NCBI GenBank assembly: GCA_030019445.1
Contig: JASEEU010000003.1
Location: 62,001 to 126,000 of the forward strand
Direction: 5' to 3'
Length of the DNA stretch: 64,000 bases
DNA from: Anaerosomatales bacterium
Lineage (GTDB): Bacteria; Actinomycetota; Coriobacteriia; Anaerosomatales; Anaerosomataceae
Both the position numbers and the translations under genes were made by a program. This document shows, piece after piece, positions 8,758 through 17,368 of this stretch. Each line of letters opens with the position of its first letter. Position 1 is the stretch's first letter. A model generated the notes under the pieces. It made no database searches and was not told where the DNA came from. It saw only the letters and a list, made by a program, of their open reading frames with translations.

Positions 8758-9642
8758 GTGTTCGCGCTGCTCGGACGGGCCCTCACCTTCGCGGCGAAGG
8801 CGCCCCGCCTGTGGGTGCTCGGCGTCGTGATGATGCTCTCCTCGGTCGGCATCGTCGTCCCGGTGGTCGGGACGGACGAGCCGCCGCTGTTCGAGACGGC
8901 CGCGGCGCTCATGTCGGCGACCGGCGTCGCGCCGGGTGTGGCCGTCGCCGCGGTGGCGGCCATCTGCGTGCTCGTCGCGGTCGCGTTCCTCGCCGGCGAG
9001 TGGGCGACCGCGGTGGTCGTGGCGGCGTCCGACGCGGCGTCCCGTGACGGCGCTCCCGCGCCGAAAGCGAGCATCGCCGCGGTCCGGCGTGTGTGGCGTC
9101 GGGTGGTCGCGGTGGACGCGCTGCTCATCCTGCCCGTGCTCGGCCCGGTCGCCGCGCTGTTCGCGGTCCCGGCGGTCGCGGCTGACAGCCGGATCGCGGA
9201 CGTGGCGTTGCCCGCGCTGCGCTTCGCCACGAGCGGGCTGTATGCGGGATGGGCGGTCGTGCTGGCGCTGTTCGTCTGGGCGTGGCGGGACATGGCCGTC
9301 CGCCACGCCGTGCTGGGAGGCGAGGGGCCGCTCGAGGCTGTGCGCTCGGCGGCGGCGGACCTCACTGCGCATCCGGTGCGCATCGCGCTCATGGCGCTCG
9401 TCATGTGGCTGCTGTCGAGCCTGGCGAGCATCGTCGTGGTGCCGGTCCTTGCGGCGATCGACGCGTTGGGCGGGACCGGCAGCCTGGTCGTGACTCCCGA
9501 GCTGGCGTGGCGCTATGCCGTGCCGCTCGCAGCGGTGCCGCTCGCGCCGTACGCGCTGTTCGATGCGGCCGTCTGGACGTACGTCTATCGCGCTCTGCGC
9601 CTGCGCGAGCAGGCCGCGTGGGAGGAGCACCGCCGTGGCTGA
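8758..9642 (+). CDS. Polytopic membrane protein, paralogue of the preceding gene
   Basis: A 294-residue membrane protein with GTG start behind TAAGGAG, the stop of the previous gene lying in the ribosome-binding site. It has the same opening idea ('APRLWVLGVV') and the same middle motif ('AVRHAVLGGEGPLEAVRSAAADL') as its neighbour, with about six hydrophobic segments. No enzymatic motif is visible. The end overlaps rsmI by 8 bases. Confidence 0.78.
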   Translation: MFALLGRALTFAAKAPRLWVLGVVMMLSSVGIVVPVVGTDEPPLFETAAALMSATGVAPGVAVAAVAAICVLVAVAFLAGEWATAVVVAASDAASRDGAPAPKASIAAVRRVWRRVVAVDALLILPVLGPVAALFAVPAVAADSRIADVALPALRFATSGLYAGWAVVLALFVWAWRDMAVRHAVLGGEGPLEAVRSAAADLTAHPVRIALMALVMWLLSSLASIVVVPVLAAIDALGGTGSLVVTPELAWRYAVPLAAVPLAPYALFDAAVWTYVYRALRLREQAAWEEHRRG

Positions 9643-10492
9643 GCAGGGAGCCCTGCACGTGTGCGCCACGCCCATCGGCAATCTCGGTGATGTCACGCTA
9701 CGCGTGCTCGATGCCCTGCGGGACGCCGATGTCATCGCCGCCGAGGACACGCGCGTGACGCGCAAGCTGCTGTCGCGCTACGACATCCATACGCCGCTCG
9801 TCGCGTACCACGAGCACAACAGCGCTGAGCAGACGCCGCGCCTGCTGCAACGACTGGCCGCCGGCGAGCGCATCGCCCTGGTCTCCGACGCGGGAACGCC
9901 GGGGATCTCGGATCCGGGCGCGCGTCTGGTCGACGCGTGCCTCGCCGCCGGCCTTCACGTGGACGTGCTGCCGGGTCCCTCGGCCATCATCACGGCCCTC
10001 GTCGCCTCCGGCCTTCCCACCGACGCGTTCTACTTCGGCGGCTTCCTCCCGCGCAAGGCGGGCGAGCGCTCGCGCGCGTTGCAGGCGCTCGCGTCGCTGG
10101 ACGCGACGCTCGTGTTCTACGAGTCGCCGAGAAGGACGGCACAGACGCTGGACGCCCTCGCCGCCGCGTTCCCGGGCAGGGACGGCGCGATGGCGCGCGA
10201 GCTGACGAAGGTGCATCAGGAGGTCGTGCGGGGGACGATCGACGAGGTCGCGCGCGACGTGCGCGACCGCGAGCTCAAAGGGGAGGTCGTCGTGCTGGTG
10301 GGACCGCCTCTGGCGGAGGCCGCGCCGGTGGATGAGCGCGCGATCCGCGAGGCGGTCGATCGGCGGGTGGGCGGAGGGGCGAGTCGCAAGGATGCCATCA
10401 GGGAGACGGCCGCGGAGCTGGGCGTCGCGCGCAACACCGTCTACCGCATCGCGACCGAACGCCCTGACGTCCCGACGTCCGGCACGCGGTAG
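9635..10492 (+). CDS. rsmI: 16S rRNA (cytidine1402-2'-O)-methyltransferase RsmI
   Basis: A 285-residue SAM-dependent enzyme that 2'-O-methylates C1402 of 16S rRNA. Diagnostic segments are 'CATPIGNLGDVTLR', 'AAEDTRVTRKLL', 'LVSDAGTPGISDPG' and 'DVLPGPSAIITALVASGL', in the family order. A helix-turn-helix-like C-terminus ('ETAAELGVARNTVYRI') is also normal for RsmI. GTG at 9635 is taken, 7 bases after GGAGGAG (9621-9627); the frame is open further upstream but that part is inside the previous gene. It opens the conserved block that runs to pth. Confidence 0.95.
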   Translation: MAEQGALHVCATPIGNLGDVTLRVLDALRDADVIAAEDTRVTRKLLSRYDIHTPLVAYHEHNSAEQTPRLLQRLAAGERIALVSDAGTPGISDPGARLVDACLAAGLHVDVLPGPSAIITALVASGLPTDAFYFGGFLPRKAGERSRALQALASLDATLVFYESPRRTAQTLDALAAAFPGRDGAMARELTKVHQEVVRGTIDEVARDVRDRELKGEVVVLVGPPLAEAAPVDERAIREAVDRRVGGGASRKDAIRETAAELGVARNTVYRIATERPDVPTSGTR

Positions 10493-10507
10493 CGGGGGCT
10501 TCTCGGC

Positions 10508-10753
10508 TCAGCGAAGCGACTTGATCTCCTTGATGCAACCCTCGCAGAGCGGGCGGTCCTTGAACTCGCGGATGTCGTCCTGGCTCCCGCAGATCGCGCA
10601 TGCCTCGTGGAACTTCTCGAGGATGATGCGCTCGCCCTCGACCGTGATGGACATCGGGTCCTTCACGTTGATGCCGAGCGTCCGGCGGAGCTCCATGGGA
10701 ATGACGATGCGGCCGAGATCGTCGACGCGCCGTACGATGCCCGTGTCGGCCAT
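10508..10753 (-). CDS. abrB: AbrB-type transcription regulator with zinc-ribbon tail
   Basis: An 81-residue protein. Residues 4-48 are a swapped-hairpin AbrB DNA-binding domain ('TGIVRRVDDLGRIVIPMELR'), extremely close to Bacillus AbrB/SpoVT. The C-terminal half differs: Cys52-x2-Cys55 and Cys70-x2-Cys73 look like a zinc ribbon replacing the usual multimerisation domain. ATG at 10753 lies behind AGGA; a longer open frame upstream is not supported. Divergent from metG and convergent with rsmI. A global transition-state-type regulator is likely; targets unknown. Confidence 0.9.
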   Translation of the reverse strand: MADTGIVRRVDDLGRIVIPMELRRTLGINVKDPMSITVEGERIILEKFHEACAICGSQDDIREFKDRPLCEGCIKEIKSLR

Positions 10754-10886
10754 GGCTTCCTGCCCTTCTCCGGAGCTGGATGGTACAACTGCGTTATGAT
10801 GTGATACCCCGGTGAACTGTCGCGAGACACTTCCATAATTGCCCACGTTCGGGTGGTTTCAACCCGAGACTGGAGCCCGAGAAACG

Positions 10887-12431
10887 ATGAGCGGCAACCC
10901 ATTCTACGTCACGACGCCCATCTACTACGTGAACGCCGAACCGCATCTCGGGACGGCGTACACGACGATCGCCGCTGACGCGCTCGCGCGGTACCGGCGC
11001 ATGACCGGCCACGACGTCATCTTCCTCACGGGGCTCGACGAGCATGGCCAGAAGGTGGCGCAGGCGGCCGAGGAGCATGGCACGAGCCCACAGGAGTGGG
11101 TCGACGCCATCGCGCCCAAGTTCATCGACGCGTGGGAGATGCTCGACATCTCCAACGACGACTTCATCAGGACCACAGAGGAACGGCACAAGCGCGGCGT
11201 CCAGGCGTTCTGGACGAAGCTGCACGATGACGGCTGGCTCTACAAGGGGTCGTACGAGGGCTGGTACTGCGTGCCGGACGAGACGTACTGGGCCGAGGAC
11301 CAGCTCCTTGAGGGCAAGTGCCCGCAGTGCGGCCGCGACGTCGAGTTCCTGCGCGAGGAGAACTGGTTCTTCAAGCTCTCCGAGTTCGCCGGTCGCCTTC
11401 TCGCGTTCTACGAGGAGCACACCGGTTTCGTGCAGCCCGAGACGCGCCGCAACGAGGTCGTGAGCTTCGTGCAGGGCGGGCTCAAGGACCTCTCGATCTC
11501 CCGCACGAACTTCACGTGGGGCGTGCCGCTGCCCTTCGACGAGGGCCACGTCACCTACGTCTGGATCGACGCGCTGCTGAACTACATCACGGCGCTCGGC
11601 TACGGCGGGGATGACGCGTCCCGCTTCGAGCGTTTCTGGCCCGCCGACTACCACTTCGTCGGCAAGGACATCATCCGCTTCCACTGCGTGATCTGGCCCG
11701 CCATGCTCATGGCGGCCGGCATCGAGCCGCCCACGAGCGTCTTCGCCCATGGGTTCCTGCTCACCAAGGGCGAGAAGATGAGCAAGTCCAAGGGCAACGT
11801 CATCACGCCGGCCTCGCTCGTCGAACGCTTCGGCGTGGACGCCTACCGTTACTACTTCCTGCGCGACGTGGCGTTCGGCCAGGACGGCTCCATCTCGATG
11901 GAGGCGATGGTGCAGCGCTACAACGGCGACCTCGCCAACGACTGGGGCAATCTGTGCTCGCGGCTGTTCAACATGACCGAGAAGTACCTCGGCGGCGTCA
12001 CGCCGTCCGCCCCTGCACAGGACGCGGACGCGGACGAGACGCTGCAGGCGCTCGCCGGCTTCCTGCCCGAGAAGTACGAGGCCGCGATGGCGCGCCTGGA
12101 CTACGCGGGGGCGCTCGAAGCCGTCTGGGACCTCATCAAAGGCGCGAACCGCTACATCGAGGAGCAGGCGCCGTGGAACCTCGCGAAAGAGGGCGACGAC
12201 GCTCGTCTCGCGGCCGTGCTGTACACGGCGCTCGAGGCGGTGCGCATCGCCGCGCTCTTCACCGCTCCGGTCATGCCTGCCACGTCGGCCGAGGTGTGGC
12301 GCCGGATCGGCCTCGGCGACATCGCCGCGGTGACCGACATCGCCGCCGAGGCGGCGTGGGGCGGCCTCCCCGCGGGGAGCGCCGTGACCAAGGGCGATCC
12401 GCTCTACCCGCGCATCTACGAGGACGAGTAG
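10887..12431 (+). CDS. metG: Methionyl-tRNA synthetase
   Basis: Class I aminoacyl-tRNA synthetase of 514 residues that charges tRNA-Met. The HIGH motif appears as 'NAEPHLGTAYTT' and the KMSKS motif is exact in 'GEKMSKSKGNVITP'. The connective domain holds one zinc knuckle, 'CPQCGRDVEF'; the second cysteine pair of the Thermus type is reduced to a single Cys in 'WYCVPDETYW'. There is no C-terminal tRNA-binding (Trbp111-like) domain, so it is the short form. Start at 10887 matches the family N-terminus. No T-box is evident in the 133-base gap to abrB. Confidence 0.96.
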   Translation: MSGNPFYVTTPIYYVNAEPHLGTAYTTIAADALARYRRMTGHDVIFLTGLDEHGQKVAQAAEEHGTSPQEWVDAIAPKFIDAWEMLDISNDDFIRTTEERHKRGVQAFWTKLHDDGWLYKGSYEGWYCVPDETYWAEDQLLEGKCPQCGRDVEFLREENWFFKLSEFAGRLLAFYEEHTGFVQPETRRNEVVSFVQGGLKDLSISRTNFTWGVPLPFDEGHVTYVWIDALLNYITALGYGGDDASRFERFWPADYHFVGKDIIRFHCVIWPAMLMAAGIEPPTSVFAHGFLLTKGEKMSKSKGNVITPASLVERFGVDAYRYYFLRDVAFGQDGSISMEAMVQRYNGDLANDWGNLCSRLFNMTEKYLGGVTPSAPAQDADADETLQALAGFLPEKYEAAMARLDYAGALEAVWDLIKGANRYIEEQAPWNLAKEGDDARLAAVLYTALEAVRIAALFTAPVMPATSAEVWRRIGLGDIAAVTDIAAEAAWGGLPAGSAVTKGDPLYPRIYEDE

Positions 12432-12443
12432 CGCGAGGCCGCC

Positions 12444-13292
12444 ATGGCCGAGACCCCCTTCGAACACGCAGCCCTCGGCGCTCCGAGCGTCGACGCCCAC
12501 GCGCACCTCGACATGCTCGACGACCCCGTGCGCGCGCTCGCCGAGGCCGCCGAGGCGGACATCGCGCTCGTGGCGACCGTCGCGGATGTGACCGAGGACG
12601 CACCGCGGACGTTCGACTCCTACAAGCTGTGGCGCGAGCAGGCCGCCGAGCTCCTCGAGACCCGCGGTTCGGACCGGGCGGTGCCGGAGGTGCGCATCGT
12701 CGTCGGCGCGCATCCCCACAACGCCAAGGATTTCGACTGGGCCGCCATGGCGCGCCTGCGCGCGCTGTCCAACTGCTCGGCCGTCGGCGCCATCGGCGAG
12801 ATGGGGCTGGACTTCCACTACGACCACTCGCCGCGCGAGGAGCAACGTCGGGCGTTCGCCGAGGCGCTCGCCTTCGCCATCGAAGAGGACCTCGCCGCCG
12901 TCGTCCATCTCCGGGAAGCGCACGACGAGGGCCTCGCGATGCTCCGTGATGTCGGCCTGCCGCGAGCGGGCTGCATCATCCACTGCTTCACGGAGGGCCC
13001 GGCGCTTGCCGAGAAGTTCCTCGAGCTCGGCTGCCACATCTCCTTCTCGGGCCTGGTGACGTTCAAGCGCAGCGACGAGATACGCGCCGCCGCGCGCATC
13101 GTGCCGCTGGACCGGCTGCTCGTGGAGACCGACAGTCCGTTCCTCGCCCCGGAGCCGTACCGAGGGCGCTCCAACGAGCCTGCCCTCGCCACGTACGTCG
13201 CGGCGAAGGTGGCCGAGGTCAAGGGCGTGCATCCCGCCGAGGTCGCCTCGGCGGCGCTCGCCAACGCGCGGCGTCTGTTCAAGGTAGGCTGA
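12444..13292 (+). CDS. tatD: TatD family metal-dependent hydrolase (YabD-like)
   Basis: A 282-residue amidohydrolase-fold nuclease of the TatD family. Metal ligands are recognisable in 'VDAHAHLDM', 'GEMGLDFHYDHS', 'HLREAHDE', 'IIHCFTEG' and 'ETDSPFLAPEPYRGRSNEP'. An insertion of about 25 residues after the first strand is longer than usual. Family members act as 3'-5' exonucleases or D-aminoacyl/DNA-repair enzymes. Its place directly after metG is conserved in Bacillus (yabD). Confidence 0.93.
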   Translation: MAETPFEHAALGAPSVDAHAHLDMLDDPVRALAEAAEADIALVATVADVTEDAPRTFDSYKLWREQAAELLETRGSDRAVPEVRIVVGAHPHNAKDFDWAAMARLRALSNCSAVGAIGEMGLDFHYDHSPREEQRRAFAEALAFAIEEDLAAVVHLREAHDEGLAMLRDVGLPRAGCIIHCFTEGPALAEKFLELGCHISFSGLVTFKRSDEIRAAARIVPLDRLLVETDSPFLAPEPYRGRSNEPALATYVAAKVAEVKGVHPAEVASAALANARRLFKVG

Positions 13293-13918
13293 TGCGCATG
13301 AGCGGCCCGTTGATACTGGGGATCGCAGGCTCGCCCCGCCGGCACGGGAACAGCGAGCAGCTGCTCGACGCCGCGCTTGCGGGCGCCGGGCAGGCCGGCG
13401 CCCGCGTCAGCAAGCTCGTGGCTGCGACGCACGACATCCGGCCGTGCCAGGGATGCAACGCCTGTTCGCTCACGGGCGAATGCGTGCTGCGCGACGAGAT
13501 GCACGCGCTGTACTCGGCCATAGACGAGGCGGACGGGATCATCGTCGGGAGCCCGGTGTTCTTCGCGACCGTCCCCGCCGTGCTCAAGATCGTCTACGAC
13601 CGGATGCAGCCGTACTGGGCGCGGACGCACGTCCTCAAGGAGCCTCCACCCCGGCGGCGTCCCGGAGGATACGTCGTGGTTCGCAGCGGGGGAGACCCAT
13701 ACGGGTTCGTGGCCGCGCAGTACACGACCAAGAGCGTCTTCGCGGTCCTCGGCCTGGACTATATCGGCGAGGTCAAGGTGGCCGGGGTCGACTCTCCGAG
13801 CGACATCGGCAGGCTGCACCCGGAGGGTTTCGACCTGGCGGCTGAGCTCGGCAGGAACGTGGCGTTTCAGGCCGCCGAACGGACCGCTGATGGCCGCTCG
13901 TCAGATGAGGGAGCCTGA
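13292..13918 (+). CDS. Flavodoxin-like NADPH-dependent FMN reductase / iron-sulfur flavoprotein
   Basis: A 208-residue flavoprotein. 'LGIAGSPRRHGNSEQLLD' is the FMN-phosphate loop and 'ADGIIVGSPVFFATVPAVLK' the second FMN segment of the NADPH-dependent FMN reductase fold. A cluster CxxCxxC-x5-C ('CQGCNACSLTGEC') is characteristic of anaerobic iron-sulfur flavoproteins. Start ATG overlaps the tatD stop by one base; another ATG two codons on is possible. It is the one gene in this block without a counterpart in the Bacillus order. Confidence 0.85.
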   Translation: MRMSGPLILGIAGSPRRHGNSEQLLDAALAGAGQAGARVSKLVAATHDIRPCQGCNACSLTGECVLRDEMHALYSAIDEADGIIVGSPVFFATVPAVLKIVYDRMQPYWARTHVLKEPPPRRRPGGYVVVRSGGDPYGFVAAQYTTKSVFAVLGLDYIGEVKVAGVDSPSDIGRLHPEGFDLAAELGRNVAFQAAERTADGRSSDEGA

Positions 13919-13931
13919 GCGGTCGCTCGCG

Positions 13932-13960
13932 TTGTTGCCCGCGGGGGGCTCCGGTATAAT
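13932..13960 (+). promoter_or_regulatory. Sigma-70-type promoter for the YabE-like gene
   Basis: TTGTTG (13932-13937) and a perfect TATAAT (13955-13960) are separated by 17 bases, in an otherwise GC-rich gap, about 50 bases upstream of the YabE-like start. Confidence 0.75.
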
Positions 13961-14011
13961 CGGCGGGTGCCTCTCGAACGTGACCGTGAACCGACCCAAT
14001 GAAGGGGCTTT

Positions 14012-15073
14012 ATGAGGAAGCCGGTCATGCCGGCCCGACTCCTGAAGACCCACTACATCGTCGCAGTCCTCATCGTAGCCATCGTCGTCGCACTCGTCGT
14101 CTCTGGATTCGCCTGGGCCAAGAAGGGTGTCACCGTCGTCGAAGACGGGGTGACCGCCTACCACAGCACTGACGCCGCCACCGTCGGCGAGTTCCTCACC
14201 CGTGCGGGCGTGGAGCTCGGTGAGGGCGACGTCGTGAGCCCCGCACTGGCCGAGGAGATCACCGACGGCACGACGATCGTCGTGCGCCACGCCGTCCCGG
14301 TCGACCTCGACTGCAACGGCGACATCCTCGAGCTCCGCGTGATCGGCACCACCGTCGCAGACGCTCTGGTCGCGGCGGGTGTCGATCCCTCGCTCGGCGT
14401 GCACGTCAGCCCTCCTGTCGACACGGCGCTCGTTCCCGGCATGACCATCACCGCGACCGACATCTTCCTGCGCATCGTCCAGGAGGAGGTCGAGGTCCCG
14501 TTCGAGATCGTCGAGAAGCAGGACGACTCCATCCTGGCGGGGCAGCGGAAGGTCGCCAATGAGGGCATGGCGGGTCGCAGCATCCGCGTCTACGAGGTGC
14601 TCGTGACCGGCGGCGTCGAGGGCGCTCGCACGCTGATCGCCGAGGAGGTCGTCGCCGAGCCGGTGGCCGAGGTCGTGCTTGTGGGCACCAAGGCGCCACC
14701 GGAACCCAAGCCGCTCGCGCGCGGCGCCATCGCGTCGAACCCGGCGCCGACCAACGGGGATCGCGTCACGGTGACCGCGACGGCATACACGCCGTGGGAT
14801 CCCGGATGCGGCGGCATCAGCGTCATCAACCGGAGGCTCTCGGCCTACCGCGTGCCCGAAGGCTGGGGCATCGTGGCTGTGGACCCGAGCGTGATCCCTC
14901 TCGGCACCAAGCTCTACGTCCCCGGCTACGGCTACGCGGTCGCGGCCGATACCGGTGGTGCCATCAAGGGCAAGATCATCGACGTCTGCTACTGGGCCGG
15001 CGGATCGTCGGTCGCCCGCTCGGCCGCGCTGCGCTGGGGCCGCCGCACCGTGACGGTGACGATCGTCCCCTAG
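14012..15073 (+). CDS. YabE-like cell-wall protein (DUF348, G5-like, 3D domain)
   Basis: A 353-residue exported protein. An N-terminal hydrophobic anchor lies at about residues 14-36. Two DUF348-type repeats follow ('GVTVVEDGVTAYHSTDAATV' region and 'NGDILELRVIGTTVADALVA' region), then a G5-like segment ('VEVPFEIVEKQDDSILAGQR') and a C-terminal 3D domain ('VTATAYTPWDPGC' to 'AADTGGAIKGKIIDVCYW') whose three Asp residues give its name. The 3D/MltA-like barrel is linked with lytic transglycosylase activity in resuscitation-promoting factor relatives. AAGGGG precedes the ATG. Position between tatD and rsmA matches Bacillus yabE. Confidence 0.9.
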   Translation: MRKPVMPARLLKTHYIVAVLIVAIVVALVVSGFAWAKKGVTVVEDGVTAYHSTDAATVGEFLTRAGVELGEGDVVSPALAEEITDGTTIVVRHAVPVDLDCNGDILELRVIGTTVADALVAAGVDPSLGVHVSPPVDTALVPGMTITATDIFLRIVQEEVEVPFEIVEKQDDSILAGQRKVANEGMAGRSIRVYEVLVTGGVEGARTLIAEEVVAEPVAEVVLVGTKAPPEPKPLARGAIASNPAPTNGDRVTVTATAYTPWDPGCGGISVINRRLSAYRVPEGWGIVAVDPSVIPLGTKLYVPGYGYAVAADTGGAIKGKIIDVCYWAGGSSVARSAALRWGRRTVTVTIVP

Positions 15074-15081
15074 GAGACCGC

Positions 15082-15939
15082 GTGGCCACATCGCCCCTCG
15101 CGAACCCGACGGCGACCATCGCCGTCCTTCGCTCCCATGGCCTCTACACGCGCAAGGCGCTTGGCCAGCACTTCCTCGTCGATGACAACGTCGTGCGGCG
15201 CATCCTCGAGCTGGCCGATGTGGATACGACGATGCACATCTGCGAGGTCGGGCCCGGCATCGGCACGCTCACCGTCGCGCTGTGCCAGGCGGCGGGCAGC
15301 GTGGTGGCGGTCGAGCACGACACCCGGCTGGTCCCTGTTCTCGCCGACACGTTGAGCGGGTGCGACACGGTGAAGGTCGTCGAGGCGGACGCGGTGCGCG
15401 TGGACCCCGCGTCGCTCGTGGTGAACGGCCGCTCGCCTGACGCCCTGGTCTCGAACCTGCCGTACGGCGTCGCCGCGACCGTCGTGCTCCGCTACTTCCA
15501 CGAGCTGACGGCCCTGCGCTCGGCGACCGTGATGGTACAGGCCGAGGTGGCCGATCGCATGGCCGCGCAGCCCGGGAGCAAGGCGTACGGCGCGTACACG
15601 GTGAAGCTCCGCCTCCTCGCCCGACCGGCCGGACGGTTCGCTGTGGGTCGGGGCTGCTTCCTGCCGCCACCACGGGTGGACTCCGCCGTGCTGCGCCTCG
15701 AGCGTCATGAGCTCGGCGACGAGCCCACGCGAGCGGTCGCCGCCAGGATCGCCGACGCGGCCTTCGCGCAACGCCGCAAGACGCTACGGAACTCGCTGCT
15801 CTCAACGCTCGATGTCGGTCGGGACGCGCTCGACGCTCTGCTGGAGTCGGCGCGCATCGACGGTTCGCGCCGGGCTGAGACGCTCTCCCCCGAGGAGTTC
15901 ATGGCGCTTGGCAGCGCGTTTGCGGGTGTCGGCTCCTGA
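15082..15939 (+). CDS. rsmA: 16S rRNA (adenine1518/1519-N6)-dimethyltransferase RsmA (KsgA)
   Basis: A 285-residue SAM-dependent enzyme that dimethylates two adjacent adenines near the 3' end of 16S rRNA. Signature parts are 'KALGQHFLVDDNVVRRI', SAM loop 'EVGPGIGTLTVAL', 'VEADAVRV', catalytic 'NLPYGVA' and the Pro-rich 'FLPPPRVDSAVLRL'. GTG at 15082 follows TAGGAG, which contains the stop of the preceding gene. The rnmV gene that separates yabE and ksgA in Bacillus is absent here. Confidence 0.95.
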   Translation: MATSPLANPTATIAVLRSHGLYTRKALGQHFLVDDNVVRRILELADVDTTMHICEVGPGIGTLTVALCQAAGSVVAVEHDTRLVPVLADTLSGCDTVKVVEADAVRVDPASLVVNGRSPDALVSNLPYGVAATVVLRYFHELTALRSATVMVQAEVADRMAAQPGSKAYGAYTVKLRLLARPAGRFAVGRGCFLPPPRVDSAVLRLERHELGDEPTRAVAARIADAAFAQRRKTLRNSLLSTLDVGRDALDALLESARIDGSRRAETLSPEEFMALGSAFAGVGS

Positions 15940-15995
15940 CACACGCCGCCGCGATGAACGCGTCGCGGCGGGTCGCATATTCCGGGCCTCTGACC

Positions 15996-16024
15996 TTGAG
16001 GTTTCCCGGTTCTTCCTGTATACT
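15996..16024 (+). promoter_or_regulatory. Strong sigma-70-type promoter for veg
   Basis: TTGAGG (15996-16001), a 17-base spacer and TATACT (16019-16024), 23 bases before the veg start codon, giving a very short leader. The Bacillus veg promoter is also known as strong and constitutive. Confidence 0.75.
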
Positions 16025-16047
16025 TCCGTAGTTCGAGGAGGATTCGA

Positions 16048-16329
16048 ATGGATGCTATGAAGCAGGTCGAGGTCGTAGGCCGCATCCGCAGCGACCTTGA
16101 AGCCCTCATGGGCAGCAGGATGCGACTCAAGGCGAACATGGGCCGGTCGAAGATTCTGGAGCGCGAAGGCGTGCTGGAGCAGACCCACCCGAGTCTGTTC
16201 GTCCTGAAGGTCGACGAGAAGCGTGGTCGGACTGCGCGCGTCTCCTACAGCTACGTGGACATCCTGACCGGGACCGTCGAGTTGACGCACCCCGAGACGG
16301 GTGAAGGTCTCTTCCCCTGGCTGAACTGA
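16048..16329 (+). CDS. veg: Veg protein (DUF1021)
   Basis: A 93-residue small basic protein. The core 'RLKANMGRSKILEREGVLEQ' and 'RVSYSYVDILTGTVEL' matches Bacillus subtilis Veg closely. Veg is reported to stimulate biofilm matrix gene expression in B. subtilis; its molecular action is unsettled. This version has about 10 extra residues at each end. Perfect GAGGAGGA lies 5 bases before the ATG. Position before ispE is conserved. Confidence 0.93.
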   Translation: MDAMKQVEVVGRIRSDLEALMGSRMRLKANMGRSKILEREGVLEQTHPSLFVLKVDEKRGRTARVSYSYVDILTGTVELTHPETGEGLFPWLN

Positions 16330-16355
16330 GTCGCCCGATCCACGAACGTCACGAC

Positions 16356-16381
16356 ACACGCGGGGCCCGTGCCCCGCGTGT
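16356..16381 (+). terminator. Strong hairpin after veg
   Basis: An 11-base-pair perfect stem (16356-16366 with 16371-16381, loop CCGT) sits between veg and ispE. No T tract follows, so it may be a partial terminator or a stabilising 3' end that sets veg apart from ispE. Confidence 0.55.
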
Positions 16382-16401
16382 CGCGTATCGAGGGGTAGTC
16401 G

Positions 16402-17277
16402 ATGGCAGCGTCGCCGATCAGCGTCAGCGCGCCGGCCAAGGTGAACCTGTACCTGGCCGTGGGGGCTCGTCGTCCTGACGGCTATCACGACGTCACCACA
16501 GTGCTCCAGGCGCTCGAGCTTGCCGATGAGGTCACGCTCGAACCGGACGCACCACTCTCGGTGGTGTGCGAGCCGCCCCTCGGCATCCCCGCCGAGGAGA
16601 ATATCGTCGCCCGGGCGGCACGGGAACTGGCGGTCCGGACGGGCAGAGAGCCCGCGGGCCGCTTCGTCGTCGTCAAGCGCCTCCCGGCGGGCGGCGGCCT
16701 GGGCGGCGGCAGCGCGGACGCTGCGGCGGCTCTGAGGGCGCTGTGCGCGGCGTGGGACGTCGAGCCCACCGATGCCTCTGTCACCGAGGCGGCGCGTGCG
16801 GTCGGCGCGGACGTCCCGTTCTTCCTGGTCGGAGGGGCCGCACTGTTCGTCGGCCGGGGTGACGTCCTGGCCCGGCAGCTTCCCTCGCTGCACGCGGATG
16901 TCGTGCTGGTGAATCCCGGCCCGCCCGTTCCCACGCCCGCCGCGTACGCGGCGTTCGACCGGCTCCTCGCGCCCGCACCGCCCGCTGTCGATACGTTGCT
17001 CCGCACGCTTGAGGACGGGCGCGTCCCGGAGGCGCTCTACAACGGCCTCGCGGAGGCGGCGGTGAGCGTGGTGCCGGAGATCTCGGACGTCCTCGGATAC
17101 CTGCGGGCCACGCCCGGCGTGGTGGCGGCGCAGGTGGCCGGAAGCGGCTCGACGGTGTTCGGGCTCTGCGAGGACGCTGCCACGGCGGCCGCAGCGGCTG
17201 ACGGCGCCCAGAAGCGCGGATGGTGGGCCTCGGCCACGCGCACGAGCGATGCGGGCGCCGCGCTTCTCGGCAGCTGA
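16402..17277 (+). CDS. ispE: 4-diphosphocytidyl-2-C-methyl-D-erythritol kinase IspE
   Basis: GHMP kinase of 291 residues for the ATP-dependent step of the MEP isoprenoid pathway. 'SAPAKVNLYLAVGARRPDGY' at the N-terminus, the glycine-rich ATP loop 'LPAGGGLGGGSADAAAAL' and 'AQVAGSGSTVFGLCEDA' near the C-terminus are all diagnostic. GAGGGG precedes the ATG. Order veg-ispE-spoVG is as in Bacillus with the purR/yabJ pair missing. Confidence 0.95.
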   Translation: MAASPISVSAPAKVNLYLAVGARRPDGYHDVTTVLQALELADEVTLEPDAPLSVVCEPPLGIPAEENIVARAARELAVRTGREPAGRFVVVKRLPAGGGLGGGSADAAAALRALCAAWDVEPTDASVTEAARAVGADVPFFLVGGAALFVGRGDVLARQLPSLHADVVLVNPGPPVPTPAAYAAFDRLLAPAPPAVDTLLRTLEDGRVPEALYNGLAEAAVSVVPEISDVLGYLRATPGVVAAQVAGSGSTVFGLCEDAATAAAAADGAQKRGWWASATRTSDAGAALLGS

Positions 17278-17368
17278 ACGCAGCGTCCCGACCGGCGTGC
17301 ACCCCGCCGAGCAGGGAATCTCCCCGGCTCGTCGAACACTACGCAGTGAGGCGTCCGGGGAGGAACCC

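Noticed and set aside
6118-9765. Antisense open frame of 1215 codons opposite the ROK, DUF362 and membrane protein genes
   Set aside because: Arg/His/Asp-rich translation without any domain, running across several well-supported genes; typical GC-rich shadow frame.
10754-10886. T-box leader for metG
   Set aside because: The gap is short and has no T-box sequence or terminator.
10794-13232. Antisense open frame of 812 codons opposite metG and tatD
   Set aside because: Shadow of two certain genes, with biased composition and no motif.
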